Shown here: piece by piece, positions 10,139-23,127 of the stretch
Position numbering within the stretch: position 1 is the stretch's first letter
How the letters are laid out: each line of letters opens with the position of its first letter
DNA from: Rhodosporidiobolus odoratus
Lineage: Eukaryota > Basidiomycota > Microbotryomycetes > Sporidiobolales > Sporidiobolaceae
Assembly: GCA_034387635.1 (NCBI GenBank)
Contig: JAOANU010000015.1
Coordinates: 558,001-622,000 of the forward strand
Reading direction: 5' to 3'
Length of the DNA stretch: 64,000 nucleotides
Made by a program: the position numbers and the translations under genes
The notes under the pieces: generated by a model
Seen by the model: the letters and a program-made list of their open reading frames with translations, nothing else
Databases searched by the model: none
What the model was told of the DNA's origin: nothing

Positions 10139-11216
10139 CGAGCGAGATGGCGGCGATCGTCTTGACACCCGAGAGGAAGCGGTCGAGGAGCTCAGACTCG
10201 GCAACGTCGAGGACGGACTCCGGGAAGAGGTTGCCCTCCGAGAAGATCTGAGGGTGGCGGGATGGAGAGGCAGAGAGATAGCCGCGGGTGCAGTGGCACA
10301 AAGTGAGACGGGTGCAGGAGAGGGGAAAGAACGGAAAGGGGAGGTAGAGGGAAGAAACAGAGGGGTCAGAAGGGGACGAGAAAAGACCAAAAGAAGAGAC
10401 GGCACGCACCTGGATGATCTTCATACCGTAGGTGAACGGCGAGATGCCGAGCATGTTGAGGAGGGTAGCCTGGGAGGCGTCGACACGGCTGCAGGAGGAG
10501 AAAGCAAGTCAACAACGCCAACCCAAAAAAAAAAAAGACAAGAGAACGAAACGCACCCGCCAGCCGGGACAAGGTGGACATCGGTGGTGATTTCGATGGT
10601 ACCACGAGCGATCTTGGTCGGGACCTGGAGGGCCTGGAAGAACGAGGTCTTTCCGGGTTCCATACCAGTGTTACCGGCCGGGACAAAGATGTCGTTGGGG
10701 GCGAAAGCACCAGCCTTGGCCGGGGCGGCGACCTTGTTGGCGACGATGAGGTCACGGATCTCCTTGAGGTCGGCCGAGGTGAAGACGAAACCAACGTTTC
10801 CCTTGACGAGGGGAAGGAAACGCTCAAAGTCGGGGTGGTCGGCGAGGATGAGCCTGATGGCGCGGCGAACCATGGTGTTCTTGCCCATCAGGATCTGGCC
10901 ATTCCCGCGAATAGCCTGACGGATCTGGTGCATCTGGTTTGAGCCGACGTTGTCAACGTTGACAACAAAGATCGAGGCTGTTGCAGGGAAACCGGAGTCA
11001 GTACTGAATCTAACGCGAGTGCTGCGTACATGTCGCCCCCTGCGCCTTTTGCGTTCACCTCTCAACTAGCCGACTGCGGTCCGCTTCTACCACCGTCTCA
11101 TGCGCCCATCCTAGCGGTCGGAACTGGTGGCAAAGAAAGCAAGACTAACGGTAGGTCTCGATCAAGTCCTTGAGCTTGGCGAAGTACGCGAGCTTCTCAT
11201 CACGGGAGCGAACCAT
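9873..11216 (-). CDS. RPP0: 60S acidic ribosomal protein P0 (uL10)
   Basis: P0 anchors the ribosomal stalk: it binds 28S rRNA at the GTPase-associated centre and carries P1/P2 dimers. I read four exons: 11216-11150, 10977-10557, 10488-10410 and 10247-9873, giving 942 nt, or 313 residues plus stop, the usual length. The junctions give ...[17 protein letters not shown]... and ...[16 protein letters not shown]..., both typical of P0. The protein begins [16 protein letters not shown], contains [14 protein letters not shown], and ends in an Ala-rich hinge and [13 protein letters not shown]. The introns are 172, 68 and 162 bp with GT...AG ends. Its 3' end is the source of the two neighbouring partial copies. 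Confidence 0.97.
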
Positions 11217-12772
11217 CTTGAAGTGTAGGAAGGTGGTGAAGTTGGGGGGAGTGGTGTTACGACGCTACCCTTGAGTGTCCGGCGCTCAAAGAATTTAAAG
11301 ACGTCGCTGTAGCAGGAAAGGATAGTCATGGTGGGCCGGAAGGGTATGTGAGGGTTGTGGGCGCGCAGGACCAGGGTGACGGGGTGAATAGAGAAGGACG
11401 ACAAGGTCAGCGAGTTGGCTACGGGGAAGGTGCTGGACTGACTCGTTGGAACGGCAGAGCGTCCAGCAGCATAGTGACTAGCAGAATGAGCTTACCGAGA
11501 AGCGAGTGAAAGGCTTGAAGAGGAGAAGGGAAACTCGAGCAGGATGCACCAAGCTCTCTTCCACCAAATCGACTCGGATTCACCATGTCCCCGACCTCTT
11601 CTTTACGTCGCCGTGAGCAGTCATACCAGATCCTCTTGAAGCACCTTCGAAAACCCAGACGATCTTCTGCGTCTTCGATACAGACAGGGAAATCGTAAGA
11701 CATCGACGAGGTGCTATACTTTGTTTGCAACCGTCTACGGTACCTCAACGGCGCAAAAAGCAAGTGGTCCCCCAGTGCGATGCGCCTATGCAAGGTTCGA
11801 CTCCCTACCAACGCTTGCAAAGTGCCCGCTGCCCTAGCTCTCGCTATCATTAATCATTCCTCCTGGTCCTCACGAGGCAGCTGCCGCATGCTCAAGGCCT
11901 CCGAGCCGTGCCGCTGCAGCTTTTGGGCGCAAGTTCGCCGCTGTGCCCTTGCTGTGTCCGTATGTCTTTCCGTTGAGCTCGCGCTAGAAAGGCGACGGCG
12001 TCAAGAATCACATACAGCTGGGAATGACGAGGTCGGGGTGCGACAAGAAGTGTCTGGCCATTCGGACTGTATGATCGGCAACGCAAGCGAGCGTTAAGCA
12101 AGCCTATGACAGTGTAATCGAGAGGAGGGCTGGAGGAGGGCAACTCGTGAAGTCTACAAAGCAGAGGCAGCCACGTAATTCCACTTCAGGAGAGTCCGAC
12201 GAAGCGAGTCGGCGTGGCTCCGGGAAGCTGTCCGCGCGGCCGAAGCCAGCTGTGATTGGATGACAACAAGGTTGCGCGAGACAACCTTTTTTCTCTTCCT
12301 TCTGTTTACGCCGCTTGTATACCTGTGCTCCCAGGGCATTTACTCAGTCGCAACTCGCAGTACTCGCTCGTGTCCCAGTGACTACACCACGCCGTTTTCG
12401 GTGTTTTCCGACCCGCGTCAAATCCGATCTCGCCCCCGACTCGGAAAGCGCAGTCTCCTGGGTCACTCAGAATTGACCTCGCTTAGGCACTCGCTCTGCA
12501 CCACTTGGACACCGTCTGCCGCACCAACTTCCTCCCACCCGCGGCTCTGCAGCCGCACCTTCAACCGCACCCTCTCCGATCACTCGCCTTCTTCTTTCCG
12601 CCTGGAACAAACAGCAGCAGTACCGCTTCATCGCCTTCCCATCTTCTCCTGAACACCTCGTGCGCGCTCCTGAATCACGCAACTCGAAAGAGCGTACGCA
12701 GCAGCATCTTACCCACTACCGCCCGCCCGTACCTCCTCCCCGAATAACTACCTTCGCCCGCCCTTCGCTCCT
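11217..12772. other. Intergenic region between RPP0 and the histidine kinase
   Basis: About 1.55 kb lies between two divergently transcribed genes. No frame here has convincing protein-like composition or splice continuity. The stretch 12260-12770 is C/T-rich on the plus strand, as is common just upstream of highly expressed fungal genes. Some of it is probably 5' UTR of either gene. Confidence 0.5.
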
Positions 12773-15700
12773 ATGCACATGGACAGCTCCGGCTCAGCAG
12801 ACTCCCCCAGAAGTACAACTCGCTCGCGGCGGCCCTCCTCGCTGATTCCTTCCAGCCTACCCAGTCCTCGCCTCGCTCGCCGCAGCTCCGGCAAACCAGA
12901 TTTGGAGAAGAAAGCGACGAGCGAGTCTCCGGCCCCATCGCCTAGTCTCGTGGAACACACGATGCTTCCTCCACCGGCCGTCGCCTTCATCCCTCCCGAT
13001 GCCTCGAGCAAACTCAGAGTCACCTGGGCCAAGTTGAAAAGGAGGATTGGGAACGGAAGTGTGCCGAGCGAGAGCCTGGGAGATCCGACCGCGACGACGG
13101 AAAGCGACGGAGGAAGCACGTTCGGCAGACGGAGGACTGGCATGAATGACGAAAAGGCCGGCGACGAAGAGGAGGAAGTGAACGAGGTTGTCGTCGAGCA
13201 GACGAGCGAGTACGATTGCTGGAAGAAAACGACCCTGCCGTCGAACACGGCGAGTCATCGCGCTGGAGGGACCGGAACGACACCGGGAACAGCGACAGGC
13301 CCGCTCGGAACGCTGCAGTCGGATGCGAGCAGCCTGCGACAGACAGCATACGAGGCAAACGGGCCGATCGATGCTGTGCTCGGCTTCGCTCGTTACCGTA
13401 TCTGGCCTATACTCTCTCGCTTCTTCGTACCGACATACCACGACCCAGACGTGGAGGAGTCATTCCAGAAGGAGGTGCGCTCGCCTTCGTTGGTACTCGA
13501 GGTCCCGAGCAGCTCACTAACCCGTACTTGCATGCTGCTCAGCAATGGTACAATAGCAAATCCCTGCACATCTTCGGCGCCTTCTTTCTCACCTTGAATT
13601 GGGTGCGTCGCGCCTGTCTCCTGCTTGCGCGCTAGGATTGACATTCCCTTCCGCAGATCCTCACCATCTCACTCTTGCCCCACCCGTGGAGCACCTGGAA
13701 CAAGGTGCAGAATTACGGCATCGGGCCCGCCCTTGCCGTTCCGCTCATTCCGCTCGCCGCTTTCGATGTACCGAGACGGCAGCCCTACATTTGGCAGCTT
13801 CTCGTCTTCGCGTGCATCTGGATCAATGCGGCCGCCAATCCTATCGATATGTACGTTTCTTGCTGAATGCGCATGCTCTCTACATTGTCGAGCCCACAAT
13901 TCTGTCTTTCAGGTACGGTTGCGGCTTCTACACACGCGATGCCTCGTGCGGAAAGAAGGACTTCATGGCGTACGTTTACCCCGCACTCCGTCTTGGCTGA
14001 CTTGCAGCTGATCTCTTCGGCATTGCATAGCACCCTCTACTACGTCGTCGCCGGTCCGACTGTTGCGCTCTTCGCACTCGGCGCGAAGCGCATCTTCGTC
14101 CTTACCTACTCACTCAGCTGGCTCATCCTCGTCTCTGTGACCATCTTACCCAGGCGCCCCTCCTTTGCGCGCAACGTCGTCAATGGTACGGTCCTTTACA
14201 GACAATGCCGCTTATCCTACCTGTTACTGATGGTTTCCACTACCCATGCAGTCGTGCTCTTCCAAGGCTTCATCATCTTCATCCACTATATGCGGGAAAT
14301 GGCCGACCGACGCATGTACACGATGCGAAGCGAGCTCAAAATCTCGTTCAAGGCGAAGCAAAGGGCACAGATCAACGAACGGAAGGTTGGTTGATGGTGT
14401 CTCTCGCATGTCTACCTCGCTCCGAGCTGATCACCCTTCTCCACACCTCGATCAGATGATGGATGCCAAGCGTCGCTTCTCATCCTATATCTTCCACGAG
14501 GTCCGAGTGCCGCTCAACACGGCTCTCCTTGCCGTTCAAAACCTCAAGGCCAACATGGCTTTCGACCAGAACAGCGAGTTTGGGATTGAGTACGACGCGC
14601 TTGAAGGCTCGCTTCAGATGATGAGCCAGGTCCTGAATGTACGTATCGCTTGCTCTCATCCATTGGCGTTAAGTGCACGTGCGCGTGAAAACGCTGACTC
14701 TGTCGATGCTTTGTGATACAGGATGTCCTTGACTTCTCCCGCATGGAACGGGGCGGCTTCTCTTCCGTCTCACGTCCATTCTCCCTCCACAACGTCATGC
14801 GGTCGATCTTCGTCCCTCTGCGACTCGATGTCGCTGCTCGCGGCTTAGCTCTTGAAACCAGTCTCGACACCCGCGTCGATCAACTTGCCCTCGAGGCAGC
14901 TTTCCCGAATGAGGAGATCGGCGACGTTAGAGAGGGCGAAGGTCGTCTTATGGGTGACGAGATGCGCTTGCGACAAAGTACGTTCTTTCGCTTCCTCGCC
15001 TTTTGAACGAATCTTATACTGTGCTGTTCTCGCTAGTCATCGGCAACCTTATCTCGAACGCCTGCAAGTTCACGCCCGCCGGCGGCAAGATTAGTATCCA
15101 GACGGAGCTCATCTACCCGCTCGAGGAGTACGACACTCCGCAGCATCTTCCTACCCCGGCAGAGCTTGCTGGTCTCGATACGGCAATTTCCGACGACACG
15201 GAGAAGACACAAACCTACTCTCCCCGTCTAAGCGAGAACCGTCTGCATCAGCACGAAAAGAAGACGGCGCCGCAACCGAAGGAGATGCTTGTCGTCAGGT
15301 TCATCGTGACCGACACTGGCGTGGGTATCAAGAAGAGCGATATGGCTGAGAACCGCCTCTTCACGCCATACGTGCAGACTGCAGTCGGTCGCGAGCAAGG
15401 CGGGAAGGGGACTGGTCTGGGCTTATCGCTCGTCCGTCAGATCGTCATGCTCTCTGGGGGACGACTCTCCGTCCAGTCCCGCTACGGCAAAGGGACGTCG
15501 ATGATCATCGACCTGCCATTCGCGATTGGCCCTCAGACCCGCGCCGCCGGCGATGAAGTTCCTCGGACTCGCTTCCGGACGGGCACCGACGCGACGGCGA
15601 TATCGGTCGAGAAGGACAAGAACGGCAACCTTCCAATCACCCCGAATACGGACTCCTCTGCCGGTTCCGACTATCGCTTCGTATCTTCCCTGCGCAAGCG

Positions 15701-17011
15701 AAACTCCGATCCGACTGTCGACAGCATTGACGAGACCACTGAGTCGTCGACAGCGCGCCAGCGCGACTCTTCCGTTTCCACTCAGCTGTCCATCCCGCTG
15801 GCCTACCGTTACCCGCCTGGCACCTCTCCACCTCTCTTGACCGGCCCTCCGTCTCCTTCCATCGTCTTCAGCCAGTCCACTCCTCCTTCACAGTCTCCGA
15901 CCGGGCTACAGGGAATTCCTGTCTATCCGCAAACAACAGCCTCCCCTCTCGGTTTCAGCCATCCGTTCGCACTGGCGCCTCCTCGTCCTGACAACCGCAG
16001 TCACATTTCGTCCGCCTCCGCACCTGCCGAGGTGACTGTGCCTCCGCATCTTACCACCCCTTCCTCGCCCGTAGTTTCTGCTTCGCGGACTTCGTCTCGC
16101 ATCAACGTCACGCCGAAGCCAGACGCCTCGAACAGCACCGCTCTTGTCTTCCCCGACGGCCCTCTCCGGGTTCTTGTCGTCGACGATGACACGCTCACTC
16201 GACGCCTCATGTCCCGTATGATGCAGCGGTTGGGCTGCACGACTTCGACCGCGGAGAACGGCAAGATCGCCCTTGATATGCTGCTCGCCCCTCCGCCGCC
16301 TGGAGCAGCTGCTTCGTGTGTGGCGGACTCGGAGGAGGTAGAGGCGCTCGAAGGAGTGCAGGACGAGGTCGATGCGGCAGAGAAGGGACTGCCGTCAAGT
16401 ACGATTCTCCAGAAGAAGCCGAAGCCAAAAAAGGTCAGTATGGATCCGACTGCCGGGATCGACGCTTACAAGCACTACGACATCGTCTTCCTCGACAACC
16501 AGGTGAGCCATGCCGTTCCCTCCGTTGCTTCTCCAATCGAAGCTGACCCTTTTGCCCAATGTTCCTGCAGATGCCCATCTGCTCTGGAGTCCAAGTAGTC
16601 GCCAAGCTGCGCTCCCTCGGCAGGGACGACCTCGTGGTCGGAGTGACGGCGAATGCCTGTAAGTTTCTTTCTTCCTCTTTCTTTCTCCGTATGCTTCCTC
16701 GATGCTGACTTGCCCCCTTCACAAAGTGCTTTCCGATCAAGAGCAGTATCTCGAGTCTGGCGCCTCTTACATCCTTACCAAGCCGTACGCTTCTCCCTCG
16801 TCGCTTGACTTTTCAAGCTCCGACTAACAAGATGCCTTGTCCCCGCAGAGTCAAGGAATCAGACCTTAAGAAGTATCTCCTTGTCGCTGACAAGCGCCGC
16901 GTCGAAGCCAAAGACCCCGCTTTGCGGCGACAACGACAGGCCATGTCTATACTTAGCGGACCTTCCTTCCCTGCGCCTCCCTCCGTTCATGGCCTCGAAA
17001 ACGAAATCTAG
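12773..17011 (+). CDS. Membrane-bound hybrid histidine kinase
   Basis: This is a two-component sensor that would autophosphorylate on His and relay to its own receiver. I read 12 exons: 12773-13474, 13543-13602, 13657-13850, 13913-13969, 14031-14185, 14252-14385, 14456-14638, 14722-14977, 15037-16502, 16571-16658, 16727-16784 and 16849-17011. They total 3516 nt (1171 residues) with all phases consistent. Order: Ser-rich cytosolic N-terminus; five or six membrane segments (about residues 240-420, e.g. YIWQLLVFACIWINAAANP); H-box FHEVRVPLN with His448; N-box IIGNLISNACKFTPAGG; G-boxes DTGVGIKK and GTGLGLSLVRQIV; a long Ser/Thr/Pro linker; a receiver with VLVVDDD, acceptor Asp1067 (FLDNQMP) and Lys1117 (TKP). 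About 60 residues are inserted inside the receiver before the acceptor strand. I saw no PAS, GAF or HAMP domain, so the stimulus is unknown. Confidence 0.93.
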
Positions 17012-17823
17012 CCGCCTTCGCCCCTCATCTCGCGCAGCCATCGATCCCCTGAGCCACCGTCAGGACTGCGCCCATCGACGGATCCGCCCTTTCAATCCTT
17101 CCATCTGTAAACTATCGTGTCGTCCATCTCCCTTACCGCAAGCCCCCTCGCGTTTCCCTTCCAGAATAACCGCATCCTCGTCCTTTCCACCCCGACTATC
17201 CCAGACTATCTAACAGCTTCCACAGCCTTGGTAGACGCCCTCTTCTCACTTGTCTTCGTCAATAGTTCATATCCTTCTCGGGTTTTGCAGGACCTTTTCC
17301 CCCCTTACCTGGTCCTCGCATAGTAGCTTTTCAGTTGTTGATCGGAGAGTCTGTTATTCCACATCTTGTATTGTCATATATGGATTTCGCTGGATATGTC
17401 TTTTCGCCCAACTTGAAAGGAAAGCGGACGACCGATGACTCCGAGAAAGGCAGGTTTACTTGCCAGCACACATCGTCATAGACCTACTACATATGATATA
17501 TGCTCGAATAGAGCTATGCCAGATCATCGCCCGCCCCTCAGAACTACAAGACGGACGACCCCATCCTCGTCGTCGTTGCTTGGTCGCCTGCTGTGAATCC
17601 CTCCTTCGACCGCCACCGACACATCAACATAATACTCACGCTCTTCGACACGTACTCCTCGTCCTCGCTCCTCGCTCTCCCTTGTCTGCCCACCCTCAGC
17701 CAGTTCTTCACTCCTGACTTTTCCTCCTCATGCTCCTGAACGTCCAACTCCCCCGGCGCGCCAGGGCACGCCACCAGCCCCAGCATCTCGGCGGACCGAA
17801 TGCTAAACTCCGTGTTTGGCTGA
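17012..17823. other. Convergent 3' intergenic region
   Basis: This lies between the histidine kinase and a convergent minus-strand gene and holds the 3' UTRs of both. No coding signal is visible; the frames are short and C/T-rich. Confidence 0.5.
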
Positions 17824-20012
17824 CTACTTGAACCTCGACCCTTTATTATTACTACTTCCTCTCGTCCCCTCAGCCGAGGCTGCCGCACCGCTCTCGCGAT
17901 GTTCCTCGCTCGGGCCAGCGTCCACAGCGCGGACGACGAGTAACACGGCGCAAGGGAGCCCAAAGAGGCTGAAAGCATAGAGAGGACCTAGGATGACGAG
18001 TTGTGCTTGAAAGGGGGAGGAGAGGAGTGAGAGAGGGGAGAGGGAGGCTCAGATTGAGATGCCGGTGAACCATAGACCAAGGAGGGTGAAGATTAGTGTG
18101 GTGAGAATGAGAGACTTGGGGGGGGGGGCGCGAGCGTCCAGAAGAAGGATGTAAGGGAGATGGAGGAAAGAAGAAAAGCCGGTTGAGAAGGTCGATGATG
18201 AGAGTGTTAGCCGGCGAACAGGCTGAGAAAACGTGTGCAGCGTTTGAACTCACTTGTAAGGTACAATGCACTCGCTGCTGCTGGATGTTACGGCCTTGCG
18301 GGCTGATCCACGAGGCGGAAACACCGCGTTCGGTCTGCTTCAACATGCGTCGAAGGCTTGAGAGGTGGAGAAAGGCGACGGTTACGAGGACCTGCAACGA
18401 ATAGAGTAAACGAAGCCATGTCAGTTGGTACGGCTGGTTACCGCGGGCGGAAGAAGTGGACCTACCAGAACGAGAAAAGCGGCGGACACCGCACAGAAAA
18501 CGAAGGTAGCGCGAAAGAACCAAACAAACTTGTCCGTCTCGCCTAAGAGCCTCTCGGCGAAGGGAAAGGCCGACGTGAGCGAGGGGACGCTGAACTTGTC
18601 CCCCTCTCGCCGCCGTTGGGACGCCGTTACGAGCAGCTTGTCGATCCCGCGGTACTGCTGCAACGCTTGGCGATAGTGCAGCCCGCCGAGGATGCCGAGA
18701 GGGAGAAGTGCCGAAAAGTAGGCGATGGGAAGACCTACGCCATAGATGCTGGCGAGACAAGCGAGGCAATGCGTTGTCAGGTCGGCATTGCTTGTAGTAG
18801 CGAGGTGGGGGATGAACGAGGTAGAGAGCGACCAAGCGGCAGTGTGACCTCCTAGCCAAGGTAGACCTCTGTGATATGGGACTTGTCAGCAGAAGGGAGT
18901 TCATCGGAAGAAGGCAAACGAACCAAACGAGAGCCGGAAAAGTACGAGACGAAGGGAACAATTTACAAATGAGCATGATGAAAGCTACACAAGCCCACGA
19001 TACTGTCGCATTCGGCCGCTTCATCCTAGGCGAAGCTTGCATGCGGAAGACCCAGAAGATACCCTTACGCCGCCCGGCGTAGAGGGAATTCCGACTAAGA
19101 TGCCGGTTCTGCGTGCGAAGAAAGGAACTTAGTGACAAGCAGACGCCACCGTTGACTGCTACGCACAGACCAAGGAAGCCTGGCAGGAAGTATAGCTGGT
19201 AGATTGCGGCTTGCGGTACATCGGGGTGAAGCTGATTGCGAAGGAAGGAAGCTATGGCGAGGTAGGGTTTTGTCCCTGGAGGAATAGTCGCTAAAAGCTG
19301 CAGCAGAGTAGCTTGCAGCTCAGCTACAGACTGTACGATCGAGATCGAGCCGGGTTGAACGGAGGCAGAAGGGCGGATGTCAACGAGACTGATGGCGGCT
19401 TGCAGAAAATTCAAGGCGGAGAGGCGGATCCTTCGGGCCAGGTTGTGTGCGGTGAGGAGAGAGGCGAAGGAGGCTGCGAGACAAGCAAGTCTGAAGGAGG
19501 GAGCAAGAGGCGGGAACAGCGCAGGCGCGCAGGAAAATCTCCGTTACCGAAAGCGGACCATGTCTACGAGGTCGGACAGCAAACTAGTCTGCGCCAACAC
19601 CGCGTTCAGGAGTATGCAGCCCGCCGAAAGAGTGCGTCCGGGAGAGGCTGTCGGTTGTTCCACCGATGGTGGCGCATCGAAGCACAACGTCGGAAGCCGG
19701 GTCGAGGAGGCGTTCCTCAACTCAGACCCGTCTCGACTAGCGCTTCCTATGCCCCGGTCCGTCTAGTCGGGACGGCCGCTCAGTGCGCTCGTTGACCTTG
19801 CGTCCTGCGGCCGACGGCGAGCTAGTCGGTGATGGCCCTGTTTCCGAGGTGGAGTTCGAAGTGAAAGATGGCTCAGGCCTGCGAGGACCAACACCTGGCC
19901 TGTTCGCCGGTAAGCTGGACGAGCTTGCTCTCGCGGGATTGAGCGAGTGGCTTGGCGAACGGATGAGACGAGAACTAGCTGCTTGTTCTAGGGAAAAGAG
20001 CGAGAATCGCAT
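17824..20012 (-). CDS. Polytopic membrane protein, function unknown
   Basis: I do not recognise the family. On the minus strand the frames join through splice signals into a protein with about six or seven hydrophobic helices, including LLNAVLAQTSLLSDLV, AIYQLYFLPGFLGLCVAV, VSWACVAFIMLI and LVILGPLYAFSLFGLPC, with Arg/Lys-rich loops and a loop FPYHRGLPWLGGHTAAWSLS. It ends in a soluble tail at a stop at 17824-17826. The C-terminal exon is reached by an intron that removes a TGA. The start is unresolved: the frame is open back to about 19762, and an ATG-led Ser/Pro-rich frame begins at 20012 but would need a 34-bp intron to connect. ATG 19561 is a shorter alternative start. A fungal 7-TM receptor is possible but unproven. 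Confidence 0.6.
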
Positions 20013-20651
20013 GAGTGTTGAGCCTTTGCAGCGTGGAGGAGTCGGTTTAGACCTCGAGACGAGTCTTCTAGTTGGCAGCCGGAAGCGAGAGGCGTCTAGC
20101 GCCGAGAATCAGCTGAGAAAGGCGAATAAGGAGCAAATGTAATCCGACTTACACTTTTCTAGTCTCGCTCACCTTTGCCTTACACAGCCATACTTTGGTT
20201 CCCGACTTCGCGTTGACATCGTCTTAGGCTCGAGAAGCGCGCGTATAATCGCAACAGAAGACCTACGAACGACCTCAGCCTCTTACAATTCCGGCTGAGC
20301 GTGAGAAATCTCTGATACGCGCCTCTCTCTTGATCACCCACTTGCGTTTTGTCGCCCTTTCCTCGCGTCGACAGCCCCGTGAAGTACTTGGTACGTGTGT
20401 GGGCCCCTTTTATCCGTCTCACGAAGGGCTTGTCGTGCCAGCGCAGTCCCGGCAAGACGCTGTTGACTCGAGTGCGCTGACCTCTTTTTGCTGTCTCAGG
20501 AGCTACACTCGCCGTACGAACCTCTCTCAAGCTGGGGAACCTCTCATTAGGACTAATCCACACGGGACAAACCGTCGCCTCATCCCTTCAGCGCTAGACA
20601 GCCCTCGTCGCCCCTCCCCACTTCTCCTCCACCAGCCTCCCTCTGTTCAAC
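20013..20651. other. Intergenic region upstream of BRF1
   Basis: About 640 bp separate two divergent genes. No coding frame is supported. A pyrimidine-rich stretch (20560-20650) directly precedes the BRF1 start and is likely its promoter or 5' UTR. Confidence 0.45.
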
Positions 20652-23127
20652 ATGATCTGCACAACGTGCGGCGAGGACTCTGTCCTCGAAATGACCGAAC
20701 ACGCTCAGACGGTCTGTACCCGTTGCGGTACCGTTCTCTCAGATAATGCCATCGTCAGCGAGATCACGTTCGGCGAAACGTCCGGCGGAGCGGCTATGGT
20801 TCAGGGTAGTTATGTCGCAAACGATCAGAGTGCGTCCACGTCCTGACCATCCCGTAGCACTGTCGTCGCCCCCCTCGTCGCGCTCGAGCGCGAATGTCCC
20901 GCAGGAACATTCTATCACGCTCTTGTTTTCTTTTTGCCGGAGTCTAGGTTACGTGCTCAGTACACTTATCTCACTGCCTGTTTCGCAGCTCGCACACGCG
21001 CGCCGGCGGGCTATCGTGGTCGTGCTGGACAGAGTCAAGAATCGAGGGAGCAGACACTCTACAATGGTATGCTGCCTCTCGTCGCGGTTTCCATACCGTC
21101 GCGTCTCTGCACCGGACTGGCTTGCTAAACTCTAGATCACAGGTCGTCGTCGCATCGCCGAGCTCGCCACCGGTCTTCGCCTCAGCGAGCATCTTCAGAA
21201 CGTCGCTACCCGCTTCTTCAACCTCGCCGTCAATATGAACTTCACCAAAGGTCGTCGATCTCAGTATGTCGCTGCGGCGTGCCTCTATGCAGCCTGTAGG
21301 CAACAGAACGGCACGCAGATGCTCATCGATTTTTCCGACCTCCTCGAGGTGAATCTCCTCTTCATCTCCGACCTTCTCAACCTCGAGGCAGGCGACTGAC
21401 CAGGTGTGCTCCGCAGATCAACGTTTTCGTCCTCGGTTCCACATTCCTCAAGCTCGTCCGCCAACTCAACATCAACCTCCCCATCATCGATCCCGTGATC
21501 TACATCACCCGCTTCGCCGCCCTCCTCGATTTCGGTGAAGAAACCCAGAAAGTCGCTCTCGACGCCACTCGACTCGTCAACCGCATGGGTCGAGACTGGA
21601 TGCAAATCGGTCGTCGTCCTTCCGGTATCTGTGGAGCTTGTCTCCTCCTCGCCGCCCGGATGAACAATTTCCGTCGCAGCATTGAAGAGGTGGTTCAGGT
21701 GGTCAAGATTGCGGATGCGACGCTCAGGAAGAGGTTGGCCGAGTTCAAGGAGACGGCGAGTGGGTCGTTGACGGTGAATGATTTTAGGAGTATTTGGTTG
21801 GAGGAGACGCATGATCCTCCGGCTTATGCTCAGGGGATCCGGAAGGAGGAGTTGGAGAGGAAGGAGAAGGAGAGGAAGTTGAGGGAGGGGTCGGAGGCGA
21901 GTGAGACGGACAGCGTGGTGGGAGATCGGGCTTTCAAAGAGCTCGCGGAGAGGGAAGGGACCGAGGAGCCAAAGGAGAGCGGGAGGCGAGCGAGGAAGGC
22001 AGCGAAGGGCAAGGAGAATGCGCCTGAAGACGGCCAAGACGAGGTCGAGGGAGATATGGCTCCTCCGCCCAAGCCTTCCGAGAAAGCGCTCGGCAAGCGC
22101 AAGCGGGCTGAACAGGACGTTGATGGCGAAGACGAAGACGCGCCGCCTTCTTCGGACCAACCCGAGCCCGATCCGGCGGACGAGATCCTCGAAGGACGGC
22201 AAGATCTCGACGACGTACTCGAGGGCGAACTACAGGAGACGCTCGACTCGGAAGTCGGAAGGGAAGCGTCGCAGAAGCTGGATGAGGAGGAAAAGAAGCG
22301 GATAGCGAAGATCTCGCAAAGTCCGGCCGTTGAGCTCGACGGGTCGTGCAGACTCGACAATCTTGATGAGGAAGAGCTCGACGCCTTTCTCCTCACGCCA
22401 GAAGAGGTCGAGATGAAGAGTAAATTGTGGATGGCGAATAACAAGGATTATCTGAAGGAGCTTGCCGGTGCGTTACTGCGCTTTTCCTATACGAGTCTGG
22501 CGCTAAATGACGCCCATCGCCACAACAGACAAGCAGACCGGCCCCGATGGCGAGCTGAGGCCTATGGCGAAGAAGACGGTCCGTCGCTTTTCTTTCTCGC
22601 GCGCCGGATCTTGCTCGAGGCTGACTCAATTTTTTCTCCCTTAGCAACGCAAACGCCCCAAACCCCGCGACGGCGACAATGCAACCGGGATCAACGCCGC
22701 CGATGCCACGGCCAAAATGCTCGAGAAGAAGAAGTACTCGAAGAAGATCAACTACGAAGCCATCGCTTCCCTCTTCGATGGCGGCGGCTCCGAGGCGGGC
22801 TCTGTGATCGGCGGTAGCGATGATGACGACGAGGAACCGTTCATTGGACAGAAGTACGGGAGGAAAGAAGGGCGAGGGGCGAGGAAGGGTAGGCCGATTG
22901 TAACGCCTGAACCGACTTGGAGGGGCGGTGGAAGGGGCAGAGAAGGGAGTCGGGCAGGAAGCGAGGCGCCGAGTATGGCTGAAAGCTTTAGGGCGAGGGA
23001 GGAGGAGGAGCACCACCACCACGTCGAGCCGGAAACTGAGCAGCATGACGACGAGGACAATGCGTGGCGCTCGCAATTCGCGACGCAGCAAGAAGACGAT
23101 TATGGAGAAACGTACGACGAGGTTTAA
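20652..23127 (+). CDS. BRF1: TFIIIB subunit BRF1 (TFIIB-related factor)
   Basis: Brf1 joins TBP and Bdp1 to form TFIIIB, which recruits RNA polymerase III to tRNA and 5S genes. The first exon encodes a zinc ribbon, MICTTCGED...VCTRCGTVLSD (Cys3, Cys6, Cys22, Cys25). Short exons then lead into two cyclin-like repeats, e.g. GRRRIAELATGLRLSEHLQN and YVAAACLYAACRQQNGTQM, then VIYITRFAALLDFGEETQKV and GICGACLLLAARMNNFRRS. The C-terminal half is acidic and disordered. It holds a region around LDNLDEEELDAFLLTPEEVE that fits the Brf1 homology block binding TBP, and ends with KKYSKKINYEAIASLFDGG. I count about six introns (donors at 20830, 21064, 21350, 22468 and 22579 among others). It is the only BRF-type gene in the window. 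Confidence 0.95.

Noticed and set aside
10104..10919. Plus-strand frame of 271 codons over RPP0
   Set aside because: It is the antisense shadow of a well-supported gene. Its composition (Arg/Gly/Glu-rich) follows from the codon bias of the opposite strand.
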